Assembly (NCBI RefSeq): GCF_030864355.1
Contig: NC_083393.1
Location: 248,001-312,000, forward strand
Source: Cutaneotrichosporon cavernicola
Taxonomy: Eukaryota; Basidiomycota; Tremellomycetes; Trichosporonales; Trichosporonaceae
Reading direction: 5' to 3'
Length of the DNA stretch: 64,000 nt
Shown here: one piece after another, positions 33,675 through 43,425 of the stretch
How the letters are laid out: each line of letters begins with the position of its first letter
Position numbering within the stretch: the first letter of the stretch is position 1
Position numbers and translations under genes: made by a program
Notes under the pieces: model-generated
The model's database searches: none
What the model was told of the DNA's origin: nothing
The model's input: only the letters and a program-made list of their open reading frames with translations

Positions 33675-35531
33675 TCAAGATTGGTTCCCATGTCCCTGCC
33701 GCCGCAACTCGAACCCCTCCTCGCCGGCCAGAACGCGGCGGTTATTCTCCTCGACCTCGATGCGGCGCCACTCCGCTAAACTCGACGAATTGACTACCCA
33801 GATACGCGCGCGCCTCGTACCCGCATCCGTATCTGGTATGCCGTCCGTGACGCCCGCCTCGCGCATGACTTTGAGCACGGCGCCGCGGTTGTTGGTCAGT
33901 ACGGTCGCGCGGGCCTGTATCCCCGCGAGAAGGGTGCGGAGCGTGTGGCCCGACGGCAGGCGCGAGGACGCGGGAAACACGGTACCGGGGCGCAGGGGGT
34001 TTTTACTCGCCTGCCCCCTGTCCCTGTCCTTCTTGTTCTTGGTTTTTGGCTCAGCCTTCTTCTTGGGTGGGCGGGTGGGCTTGGTTGGGCCAGGGGTTGG
34101 TTCGCGCGAGGGTGGCGTGCTTGGCCCTCCTGCCGCGATCATGCGCTCACACACGGCGGCAACGGTCGCGTCGAATGCCATCTCGGGCTCGTGGGTCGCC
34201 AGCTCCCCGTCCTCGATGATCGTCACGCTGATTGAGGTGAGACAGCCCGCATCACCTTCCCATCGACTGCCTCTCCAGAAGTCACCTACGGCTGGGTCGA
34301 AGAGCGCCTTGGCACGGCGCCGTTCCGCAGCGCCCCCAATCACCTCCACTAACCCAGGAAGCCGCCCATACACCTCACGTGTGCACCAGAAGCGCGGGGT
34401 CGTGATCCCCGCGGCTGACAGCTGATCACGCAGGTCGTGTATCAGCGGCCGAGTCATCTCGAGCTGCAGCTGGTCGCGCAGGTCGCGCGTTGCGTTCGAA
34501 TGCGGTGCGAGATGCGGAGTGGGCTTGTGCGTTCCGTTCGCTGTTGAGGTCTGGTCACCCACGAGCAACAGTCGAAAGCGCGCCTCGAGCTCGTCTTCAT
34601 TCTGTGGGAGGGGGCAATGCGTCGAGTCACAGCAGAGAGCTATGAGCACACTGAGGTCGAGCACGATATCTATGGCAGGGACAGCCTCGGCAGGCCGCGT
34701 GAGAGGTGGTAGGGGTGGACCCCACTGCGCGGCAAACTCGAGTTCGATACCCAGATCTCGCAACACTGCAAAGGTCTGTGGTATCCTTGGATCTCGGTGG
34801 CCGTCTTCCGGGTTCTCCTCCAGCCGCGTCAGGACATATCGTATCCTCGGCTGTTGGAGGCCTGGCAGCCGCTGGCACTGCTGCGCTGCATCGATTAGGA
34901 GTCGCGCCTGCGTGATGAGCGAGTTGGTGAGTTCGGCGCCTGGTGAGGATCCATTCTCAGCGTCCGAGTCCGAGTCGTAGTCCGAGTTGATGTACGAGTC
35001 ATGTTCACGAAACTCAACCATGAGGCGCGACTCCTTGATCCTGTTATCAGCTCATTGCTTGATCATGTAAGCTCACGTGTTGACCTTGACCCACTCATCC
35101 CCACCGGCTGCCACGACATCGACCTTGACAGATCCTGGCGCTCCCTGGCGCTCCATGGTTTGCCACACGCCGACGAGCGGGCGAGGAGAGCGCTTGAATG
35201 CGTCCCAGACGCCCTGTAACGACACGAGGTTGGTCGAGTACTCCAAGGGTGGACTGGGAGACTCGAGTAGCTGGGATCAGTTTCCAATGGTCGCAGCGGC
35301 AGTGCCACAGGAACTCACGGCGTCGACAATGGCGCTTTCCTTGTGGACGTGATGCAGGAACTTGCTTAGTCCCTGCACGCCCGTCTGGGCGTATTCGTCT
35401 GGGTGGTGCCAATCGATAATAGGAGGAAAGTAGCGATCACCTTCTGGGACGCTGGCGAGGTACTGTTGGATCTCGGTCGCGAGCGTTCGCAGCTGCGTGC
35501 CGACGGCAGCGAGCGCGCTGCCTTCGGTCAT
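33675..35531 (-). CDS. DUF1308 family protein (C7orf25/UPF0415-like)
   Basis: Three exons on the minus strand (35531-35319, 35270-35077, 35040-33675) encode 590 residues. Family signs: the N-terminal VKVDVVAAGGDEWVKVNT strand, close to the animal VDVVA..G..WVKV motif, and DIVLDLSVLIALCCDSTH near residue 250, matching the family's L-D-t-t-t-L-I-A-L-v-S-d-l motif. Near the C-terminus TVFPASSRLPSGHTLRTLLAG and RATVLTNNRGAVLKVM resemble the FGTGD...LTAN segment. A long acidic/Lys-Pro-rich insert (PTRPPKKKAEPKTKNKKDRD) separates them. The biochemical role is not established; the fold resembles PIN-type nuclease domains in my memory of the family, which is uncertain. It is divergent from the SRA gene, 288 bp away. 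Confidence 0.72.
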
Positions 35532-35819
35532 GATGCTAGCGGCAGAGGTTACACAGTAGAGTAGGCCTAACCTAGGGCGGGCCAGATATGGCGGTTCTCT
35601 GAGCGTCTAGTAAGTGGTCGTGCCGCTGTTGCTGTGAATGATGTTCACGCGCATCGAGTTCGACTTGGTGCACCTCCACCGGCTTTATCAGATCCTCGCG
35701 GGAATGCCACATAAATACCTTGCCAATTTGGTTCCGTACGCGACTGTCTTGGCTTGGCTTGACATGAATGACCCAGGGCGAGACGCGACAATCAAGGCGC
35801 GCTCTACCACCACCAACCC
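35532..35819. promoter_or_regulatory. divergent promoter region (DUF1308 / SRA genes)
   Basis: 288 bp between two start codons on opposite strands; must contain both promoters. No clear TATA box was seen. Confidence 0.5.
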
Positions 35820-37318
35820 ATGATGCTCACATACGAGGAACAGCGCCGGCAGAACATTGCGTGAGTCACAGTCAGACTAGACTGATGGAAGGGACAACGA
35901 GGCGCTGCTCAAGTCACTTGGCCTCCACATGCCCGTGGTTCCGAAGGCCACACCTAAGCCCAAGCTAAAGGCCAAGCCTAAGCGGCAAGTCGTCGAGGCG
36001 GCCGAGTTCGAGGACAAGGGTTCCAGTTCCGAGTCCGACGAGGAGTACACATCCTCACGGCCGCGGCGGGGCGCACGCGAGCGGCGCACCACTCGTTCTA
36101 GTGTAACTTCCACTACTACCGTACAGAAGCCCTTTGGCCGAGTACAGAACGGACCACGCCGCCGCGCCGCGAGCCCAGAGAGCGACGACGGCCAGCCTCT
36201 CCGTAAAGCTCAACGCTTGGGTGTGCGCACACAGGAGCCGTGTGTTTCGCCCATTCTTAACTGACGACAGGAAACAGTTTGGGAATATCCCCGGCATCGA
36301 GGTGGGGATGTGGTGGGCCTCGCGGATGGACTGCAGCACCGATGCAGTCCACGCACCGACCGTTGCGGGTATCTCTGGTAACGCAGAGCTGGGCGCATGG
36401 AGCGTTGCTTTGAGCGGAGGATACCCTGACGAGTACGTTCAGCTATCGCAGGAACGATTGCATCAAGCTGACGACAGCGTTGATCTCGGCGACGCGTTCA
36501 CGTACACTGGCTCTGGGGGTCGCGATCTAAAGGGTACGCGGGACAAGCCCAAGAATCTGCGTACTGCGCCTCAGACATTCGACCAGAGCTTTGAGAACAG
36601 CTACAATGCTGCGCTCAAGACGAGCGCCGAGACCAAGAACCCCGTACGTGTTATCCGGGGGTTCAAGCTCAACTCGCCTTACGCCCCGGCAGAGGGGTAT
36701 CGGTACGACGGGCTATACGTTGTCGAGCGGGCTTGGATGGCGCCCGGTCTCACAAAGAAGCTCAAGGTGTGCAAGTACGCGTTCAAGCGACTGCCGGGGC
36801 AGCGGCCACTCCCACGCAACGACGAGGAGACGGAAAGTGATGTGGGAGAATCAGAGGAGAATGGACTTGACGAGGAGGCTGCCGACGACGTGGCTGGAGA
36901 TCATGAGGCCGCCCAGGAAGGACGGAATGAGGCTGAGGTCGTGACCCTGGCCTCCAAGTCCGTCTCCAACGAGACAACCGTACCAGCTCCCGAATCGTCC
37001 AGCGAGTTCAACGAAACCCCGCATACCCGCCGCTCTGCCCGTGCTTCGGCTGCGTCTGAAGCCCCGGTGGCTATTAATGGCACCACGAACGGCACGCGCC
37101 GTTCAGGCCGTGTCTCGGCCGCCTCGACATCCGAAGCAGAAGGTACCTCGCGCCGTTCCAGTTGCGTGTCAAGCAGCATCACGCAGGCCAAGTCCTCGGC
37201 CGCGAACGGAAAGCGTTCCGGTTGCTATGTTGCAGCAGAGCCTAGGAAGCGCACCAACACCCGCTCTTCACTCCCTGCGGACACAACGCTACGAAGGAGT
37301 CGGCGCAGCCTGGCCTAG
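35820..37318 (+). CDS. SRA/YDG-domain protein (UHRF1-like)
   Basis: Three exons (35820-35860, 35892-36239, 36271-37318) encode 478 residues. The SRA domain spans about 125-310: KQFGNIPGIEVGMWWASR, VHAPTVAGISGNAELGA, VALSGGYPDEY, DLGDAFTYTGSGGRDLKGT, NPVRVIRG and EGYRYDGLYVVERAW. SRA domains flip and read hemimethylated cytosine in DNA. The N-terminus starts MMLTYEEQRRQNIADNEALL, typical of fungal SRA proteins, then a Lys-rich linker. No RING, PHD, Tudor or UBL domain is present, unlike animal UHRF1 but as known for the Cryptococcus protein working with Dnmt5. The C-terminal 130 residues hold repeated RRSxRxS basic motifs, possible DNA-binding tails. The 31-nt intron 2 (GTGTGT...CTGAC...CAG) is needed to join QEP to KQF. 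Confidence 0.9.
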
Positions 37319-37567
37319 CTCATTGTCATTGTCTCTCTCTTCCTCTGTAAGTCTGTAGTCTTGGTCCCGGTCAATGCCATGCTGTGTCTGTGCCAGCCGT
37401 GCAGCAAAATTGATATATCAATCGCTTGCTACAACAACCCAAGACCCAGCACATATCGGAGACCCCGGCGATATCGGGAATGGGTACATGCAAATACGGA
37501 AGGACGGCCCCGTCACCACCCCTCCGGCCCTCTACCACGAAGCGCTCAATACTGTTAAGAGAACAGC
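37319..37567. other. convergent intergenic region
   Basis: Short 3'-to-3' spacer between the SRA gene and RPL7; nothing else seen. Confidence 0.6.
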
Positions 37568-38036
37568 TTAAACCATCTGGTGGATGAGCTTGGAGATGTG
37601 CTGCTCGCGGTTGCCAGTGTCACCGCCCTCGACGAAGCCAGTGAACTTGCGGTCACGGAAGCCGCCGGTGGGGTTGGACAGCTTGAAGGGCCAGAGGGAC
37701 TGGGTGGCCTGCTTGAAGTTAGGGCCGCAGGTGGCGATCTCGTGAACGAGGTCCTCCATGCCTATTTGTCAGCTGTGGCCAATACAAGATAGTAGTAGTA
37801 GCTGATACTCACAGACAATGCCGTACTTGCCGAGGTTCTCCTCGATGATCGAGTTGTCAGTGATGGGGATGCGCTGGCCGTTGACCTTGGCGTAGCCGCG
37901 CTTGTAAACAAGCTCGCGGATGGCCTTGAGGTTGGGCTCGCCGTAGGCAATGTAGGGCGAAACAAGACGGAGCATCTGCTCGGTGGCCTTGGTCACGCGG
38001 ATGAAGACACCGTTGTTGATCTGAAGGAGACGGAGA

Positions 38037-38079
<43 letters not shown>

Positions 38080-38909
38080 CCTTGAGGCGGACGACGAAGA
38101 AGACCTTGGGCTGGGCCGAGACGTAGTAGTCGCCGGTCTTGCGGGCCTCACGCTTAAGGCGGATCTCCTCACGCTCCTTGGCAGTGTACTCCTTGACGTA
38201 CTCGTCGGCGCGCTTGAAGATGACCTTGCGCTTGGCGAGGCGGGCCTGCGACGTTTAGCAAAACTTTTTCCGCAAGTGTGTAGTTCGCGGTGGGGGGTGT
38301 TGAACCATCCTTCAGAACGAAAAGATGGTAAACGACGCAATGGTATCACCCGGAGGCTATCCGCGACCAGACAGAGTCGGTCTTTGCAATATCGAAAGAG
38401 ACTCGGAAGTCTCTCCCGCCCCACTGCGAACTAGGGGTGGCTCTCACCTTGCGAGCCTCAGCCGCGGCGGCGAGCTTGGCCTCGCGGGTAGCGTCGTTGG
38501 TGCGGCGCTTCTTGAGAAGCGTCTCGGGGACGGCAATCTGCTGTGGGGTTGTCAGCGGCGGTTCATGGTTGTCGTGCGAGTGCGGTTGAGGAGAGATTTG
38601 GCACAGAAGATGTGGAGGCTTCCTTGAATGAAGATTTCGCTGCCAAACGACACGAAGCGACGTATCATTCCGAGTTCAATGGCGCGCGGGTCGCCATCGT
38701 CTCAGCGTCGCGGGTGCACGTTGTGGACGCGCACCCGTCTCCAGCCCGAGTCCCATCTCCACATCTCCAAAGCTGCTCAAATTTCTCTCCTTGCGCCCAC
38801 TCGTCGCGCGCGGACATAAATACACACCTCGGCCGAAGCAACACTGTCTGTCAGCTGTGTTCATCGTCGCCATCGCCGCCGGGACTACTCACGTCGTAGA
38901 GGGAGCCAT
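37568..38909 (-). CDS. RPL7: 60S ribosomal protein L7 (uL30)
   Basis: Five exons on the minus strand (38909-38893, 38843-38828, 38540-38448, 38245-37813, 37761-37568) encode 250 residues, the usual length. uL30 is a structural protein of the large subunit that binds 5S/25S rRNA regions. Landmarks: [91 protein letters not shown] and the end [10 protein letters not shown]. Exon 2 is a 16-nt micro-exon coding TVASAE; without it the frame of MAPST and QIAVPE cannot be joined. Introns 2 (287 nt) and 3 (202 nt) are long. In other fungi RPL7 introns host box C/D snoRNAs, but I could not find convincing C and D boxes. It shares a bidirectional promoter with RPP1. Confidence 0.95.
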
Positions 38910-39197
38910 CTTTGCTGCTGTTTTTGGGTTGAGGGATGGAGAGACGGACTTGGTACCAACACTCAGAATGTGCCCCTCCGGCGATCTTCGGGATTTTGTA
39001 GACTACCAATCTTGTCCAAACTCGCCGACAATGTGGCACTCTTGAAATTTCTGATCACACGTCATTGATTATCATATTTGATTCCGCGCCAAACTCTCAC
39101 TCTCCCAAGTTCTGTGCAACCTGGTGTTCTGTCTCTTCAACCAAAACCGCATCTCGAACGCTTTTCCTGCCAAAGGCTTAAATCGGTTAACGTCAAG
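38910..39197. promoter_or_regulatory. shared bidirectional promoter of RPL7 and RPP1
   Basis: 288 bp separate the start codons of two ribosomal protein genes transcribed away from each other, so regulatory elements are likely shared. Confidence 0.65.
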
Positions 39198-40009
39198 ATG
39201 GTGAGTCTGGCCGACGACAGTGACCGCGACAGCGACAGAGGCGCAGCGCAGTGCAACGGATCGTGCGCGACGGCCGGGACTGGATCTGTGGCGCCGGCAT
39301 GCTAGGTCACGGGTCTATCCTTCTCGAATGCGCACAGCGTTGGGCAAGGGGATGGGGACGAGGATGGGTAGCGTCTGTGAGGCGTTCGTCCCGGCTTATG
39401 CTCTCCATCCCTTCTCTAGGACAACTGTGGCGCCTGCGCGCCTGCGCGTCATCTCTGTCGACTGCGCGGTCTAAACTTTCCAAATTTCCAGAACATTGCT
39501 AACAGCAGTCTTCTGAGCTCGCTGCCACCTACGCCGCCCTCATCCGTAAGTCTTCAAGATATCCTGCACGCGACGAATCTCGAGACAACTCGACGAAATC
39601 CTTCATGGATCAATCTTGACGTCTTGAGATTTTGACTGGCGCAGCGAGCTCTGCTCTGGACACAACTAATTCCCAGTCGCCGACGAGGGTGTTGAGATCA
39701 CCGGTGACAAGATCACCGCCCTCACCCAGGCTGCCAACGTCGAGGTTGAGTCCGTCTGGGCCGGCCTCCTCGCCAAGGCTCTCGAGGGCAAGGACCTCAA
39801 GGAGCTCCTCACCAACGTCGGCGGTGGCGGTGCCCCCGTTGCCGGCGGTGCTGCCGCTGCCGGTGGCGCTGCTGGTGGCTCTGACGACGCCCCCGCTGAG
39901 GAGGCCAAGGAGGAGGAGAAGGAGGAGTCGGACGACGACATGGTGAGTGGCTCGCAGACCGAGACTGTACAGTCGCTAACATGAACAGGGCTTCGGTCTC
40001 TTCGACTAA
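39198..40009 (+). CDS. RPP1: 60S acidic ribosomal stalk protein P1
   Basis: Four coding exons (39198-39200, 39509-39545, 39677-39942, 39989-40009) encode 108 residues. P1 pairs with P2 on P0 to form the stalk that recruits and activates translational GTPases. The N-terminus [20 protein letters not shown] and [17 protein letters not shown] match P1 rather than P2, followed by the Ala/Gly hinge and the acidic end with the invariant DDDMGFGLFD tail. The first coding exon holds only the ATG, immediately followed by GTGAGT; intron 1 is 308 nt. The acceptor could be 3 nt upstream (AACAG), which would add one Gln after Met. The last exon codes just GFGLFD and stop. Confidence 0.95.
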
Positions 40010-40357
40010 GCGTATCCGCCCGCTTCGATCTCTGCTGGCTCCGGTCATGCACATCCATATATATGCATGATCTCTCCTTGACACTACTTTGTTGCGACGG
40101 TTGCGTAAATATTGGCTGGTGGTGTGAATGGCTGTGCAATGGACGAGGCAACGACTTCCTGGTGCACTTGTGGTCCTCATCCCGCTCGTCCCACTTGCCA
40201 ATCTACTCATGTTGCTGTGCAACCTCCCACTCTCGCCCTTGATCGCATTTGCTCTGCTCTGTCGTTGCGTTTCAGCGCGCGCCCTGTCCCCCGCAAGCGT
40301 ATGCTCGTAGACTACTCCAGAAGATCGGTTCCATAAATACTACTACACTAATGCACA
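40010..40357. other. convergent intergenic region
   Basis: About 350 bp between the 3' ends of RPP1 and the KPWE protein gene; nothing coding seen. Confidence 0.55.
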
Positions 40358-41534
40358 TCACTGCTCCATCTGCGAGGTGGCCTCCCCCTCCGCCTCAGCC
40401 TCAGCCTGGGTTGAGCTAGTCCCCGCCCGTTCCCAAGGCTTAGGCCTCGCAGCCAACTTGGGCTCGCTAGCCGGCGTCTCGTTAAGACCCTCTGGCACCT
40501 CGTGGTGGGGTACCTCGCCAGCCCGGCCCGTCGAAATGAGGCGCACGACCTCATCGAAAGGCAGCTGCGGCCCGTCCGGTGCCGGCGCCGTCGTCTCAAT
40601 TGGTCCCGGCACGCTAGTGGCTTCGGGAGCCTCGACCGCATTGGAAGTGGGGACAGCCATCTCGGCAGCGACGGCGACACGGTTCTCAATACGCAGACCG
40701 CTGATGTCGGGTGTCGAAGGCTCAGACGTCTCGGTCAGTCCCGGTGTCGCGAGGGCCGAACCGCCCGTGCTCGGTGCTCTGGCGTCACGCTGGGGTTCGC
40801 GAGGTGGCGGTGTGGGATTACGCGAGACCGTGACAGAGGTGCATACCCGCTCGACAGTGATGCCACCTTCGCCGTCAGTGTCGAAACGACTTGGGCCCGG
40901 AACAGAGGCCTGAGGAGCCTGCGGCGGGGAGGGTGGGCGCGAAGAGAAGGGAGGAGGGTCGGAGGAGGGAACGCCGAGGCCTTGCGCCCCAACACGATCT
41001 TGGAATGGGGGAGGGGGGCCGCGCACATCAGACGATGACGTCGACGCCACTGGCGAGCCCATTGGCACGCTCTCGGTCTCGCGGGAACGGAGACGGAGGT
41101 AGACGTCGAACGGGACTTGGGACTGCTGCTTCCTATTGTTAGGTTGAGCTCCTTACGACGCCACGCACCGCGTAAAGTAGAACCACTGGGCACGCGCAAT
41201 CACGTCGTCAATGTCGGCTACGCTCACGCCGCGCCCTTTGACCGACTTGATGACGTTTGGGAGGCCAGCCTGGCGTTAGTCCTGCTCGCGACCTTAAGAT
41301 GGTGATTCGCGTGTCCGTCCATGCATGCTGGAGGAAACAGCGCGAACCCCGCATCCGACAGAGTCGTCGCTAACTGCTGATGCCGGTAAGACATACCCGG
41401 AACTCCTGGTCGTTACGAAAGTCGTGGGCCTCGAACGCGGCGACGATCTCCATCGCCTCGTCGGTGGCGGGGACATCGGGAATGGAGACGGGGTTGGAGG
41501 GTGGGGGTTCTGATCCGAACATGGACGTGGACAT
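40358..41534 (-). CDS. KPWE-motif peroxin-like protein (Pex14-like/PEX39-like)
   Basis: Three exons on the minus strand (41534-41397, 41269-41169, 41132-40358) encode 337 residues. The C-terminus carries PFDEVVRLISTGRAGEVPHH, then EVPEGLNE, then KLAARPKPWER: the arrangement 'F-x-E-[VL]-x-x-L-I-x-x-G ... P-x-x-L-N ... [RK]PWE' of the KPWE domain, linked in the literature to peroxisomal matrix import (Pex14-like KPWE and PEX39 proteins). The N-terminus has AMEIVAAFEAHDFRNDQEFR then NVIKSVKGRGVSVADIDDVI, which recalls the Pex14 N-terminal helical domain that binds Pex5 and Pex19. The middle is Pro/Ser-rich, with no membrane segment. The two ends together suggest a soluble peroxisomal import factor. 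It is not a canonical Pex14 because the hydrophobic and coiled-coil region is missing. Confidence 0.6.
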
Positions 41535-42445
41535 GGTGGATGGCGTATCGGAGAGATGGGTCGTTGGCAGTTGACCCGTGCTTTAGGTACTTGAGGTAGG
41601 TTGGGTGTCAAGCTGAGTGTCCCACGATGCGGGTACATGCGTGGGGTGGAGTTCCTGGGGTGGAATGTGGGGACACAATAAAGTCCCGCCAGGCCACGCG
41701 GTCAGGGCTAGGTCCGACGAGTCGCGGACATGGACCGGTAGGCTCGAGAGGAAACGATGAAGCGGGTACGCCAGCTGGCGCCATGGCGCAGGAGAGAATG
41801 GATACATACAAGGCGCGAGTCTCGGTTGACAGACGAAGTGGATGAGGTTGGGGGTGGTGAAAGCGGCGTGGGTAAACCCCTTTGTCTTGAATCTGGGAAA
41901 GGGGACTGCTCTACCAAAGGAGGTCGTGTGATCGCCTTGTAAATATTGATATGAATGGTGAGAATCTGGTGAGAATCACGAATGGGTGGATGGACAAGGC
42001 AAAGAATGGTATCGCAAGCGATTGGCGGAAGATAAGGCCTAAGATGTCACTAAGACTGTAGCGCTGTTGAAGATGGCATTCACAGCTAGATAGTCCATAA
42101 TGGTGCAGAGGGCTAAGGAATGGGAATGGCTCGTCTTCACAAACAATCCCTCTTCTTTAAGGTGAGACTGGATGCATGTACCCGATCAACCAAAACCAGC
42201 CAGTTAGTGCCCACGTTAGACATCTGGACACAAGGCACATGTCAAACATCAACCGCCGCCCTTGTACACCCCACATCCACACCTCGATCGCTGACCCAGT
42301 CCTAGACCGCAGCTGCTAGCAACTGAGCGGACACGGCACCCCAAGCTATCAATGCGATGCACTGTCTACTATACAGCTTAGTAAAGATCGAATCGTGTGT
42401 GGCCGCTGCCCGCACGGCGTGATATAAACACAGATAGGCAGAAGT
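41535..42445. other. intergenic region
   Basis: About 0.9 kb between two minus-strand genes. No gene recognised. Confidence 0.5.
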
Positions 42446-43425
42446 CTAGGCCTTGGCTCCGACGACCTCGGCAGAGATGCTCGACTGGCGGATCGGAATA
42501 GTCGGCGAGACCTGGGTGATGGTGGGTGCCCCGAAATGGCCGCCATCGCTGCGCACAACCTCGTTCGTGCTGCTGGAGATCGGGCCCACGGCGTCCTTGC
42601 TAGCAGCAGCGGCTGCGTTGGCAATGGCTTGCGAATACTCGTAATCGTGGCCCTCGAGTTGGGCTGCAGCAGCGGCAATGGCATCCTCTCTAGACGGTTC
42701 CGAGCTGTTGACGGTTGAGTACTGGCCCATCTTGGTCGAAGGCTCTGGTACGCCACGGGCCTCAGAGTGCTCGGACACGATCACCTGCGGGTACTGGGAT
42801 GAGGACTCATACGTCTCGTCGTAGGCTGGGACCTTGTTCGAACCCGCGTTGACGGCCAGACTCGGACGAGGAGAGCGATTGGAAGTGAGCTGAGAGGTCA
42901 GTGTGCACAAGGATTGTGACTCACCATAGGGACTCCCTCTCCTGGGTCAGCGTCCGAGCGCGTGTCCCACGGGTCGTCGAGACGCGAGGTCGTCGAGCTG
43001 CTCGCCAGAGGGCTCGAGTCGTACGGGCTCGAGTAGGACGAGTTCAAGCTCATCATGCTCGCGCGCAGGCTGCGCTCAGACGGGAACGATGGGATGAGCG
43101 TCGAGTTGAAGACTTGCGAACCCGACGTGCCCGATGCTAGCGAGTCCAGCGTCGCATAGCTGTCGCGCGTGGCAAGGCTGCCCTGTTCAGAGAGCACCAT
43201 CATACGGCTCTGGCGTATCGAGTTGCGCGCCTCGGCCTGTTTCCAGAACTTGTTCTCGCGGCGCTTCATCCGTGACCGAGCAATAACCCAGATGATGATG
43301 ATCGCCACGAGCGCCATGCCAAAGATAGCTCCGATGACTGCGGGGACGACAATCTTTATGCCCTTGGCGCCCTCCTCGGAGAGTTCGCCGCGCGGAGCGA
43401 CGCTTCGGGCGTGATGGGGGGCCAT
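42446..43425 (-). CDS. single-pass membrane protein, unknown function
   Basis: Two exons on the minus strand (43425-42925, 42889-42446) encode 314 residues. A short N-terminus of about 22 residues precedes one hydrophobic segment, IVVPAVIGAIFGMALVAIII then IWVIA, followed by a basic stop-transfer stretch RSRMKRRENKFWKQ, so the long C-terminal part is probably cytoplasmic. That part is Ser-rich, with SLASGTSGS, SSPYDSSPLASSSTTSRLDD and Ala-rich AIANAAAAASKDA, and is likely disordered and phosphorylated. No cleavable signal peptide is evident. The topology resembles the membrane-plus-tail part of cell-wall stress sensors but lacks an ectodomain; no family is recognised. An upstream in-frame ATG at 43533 would add 36 residues; I prefer 43425 because the preceding residues look non-conserved. 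The intron uses ATG|GTGAGT and CTGAC. Confidence 0.6.

Noticed and set aside
38249..38827. Possible intronic box C/D snoRNA in RPL7 introns 2 and 3
   Set aside because: RPL7 introns host snoRNAs in other fungi, but I found only weak C-like (TGATA) and D-like (CTGA) boxes without a convincing closing stem.
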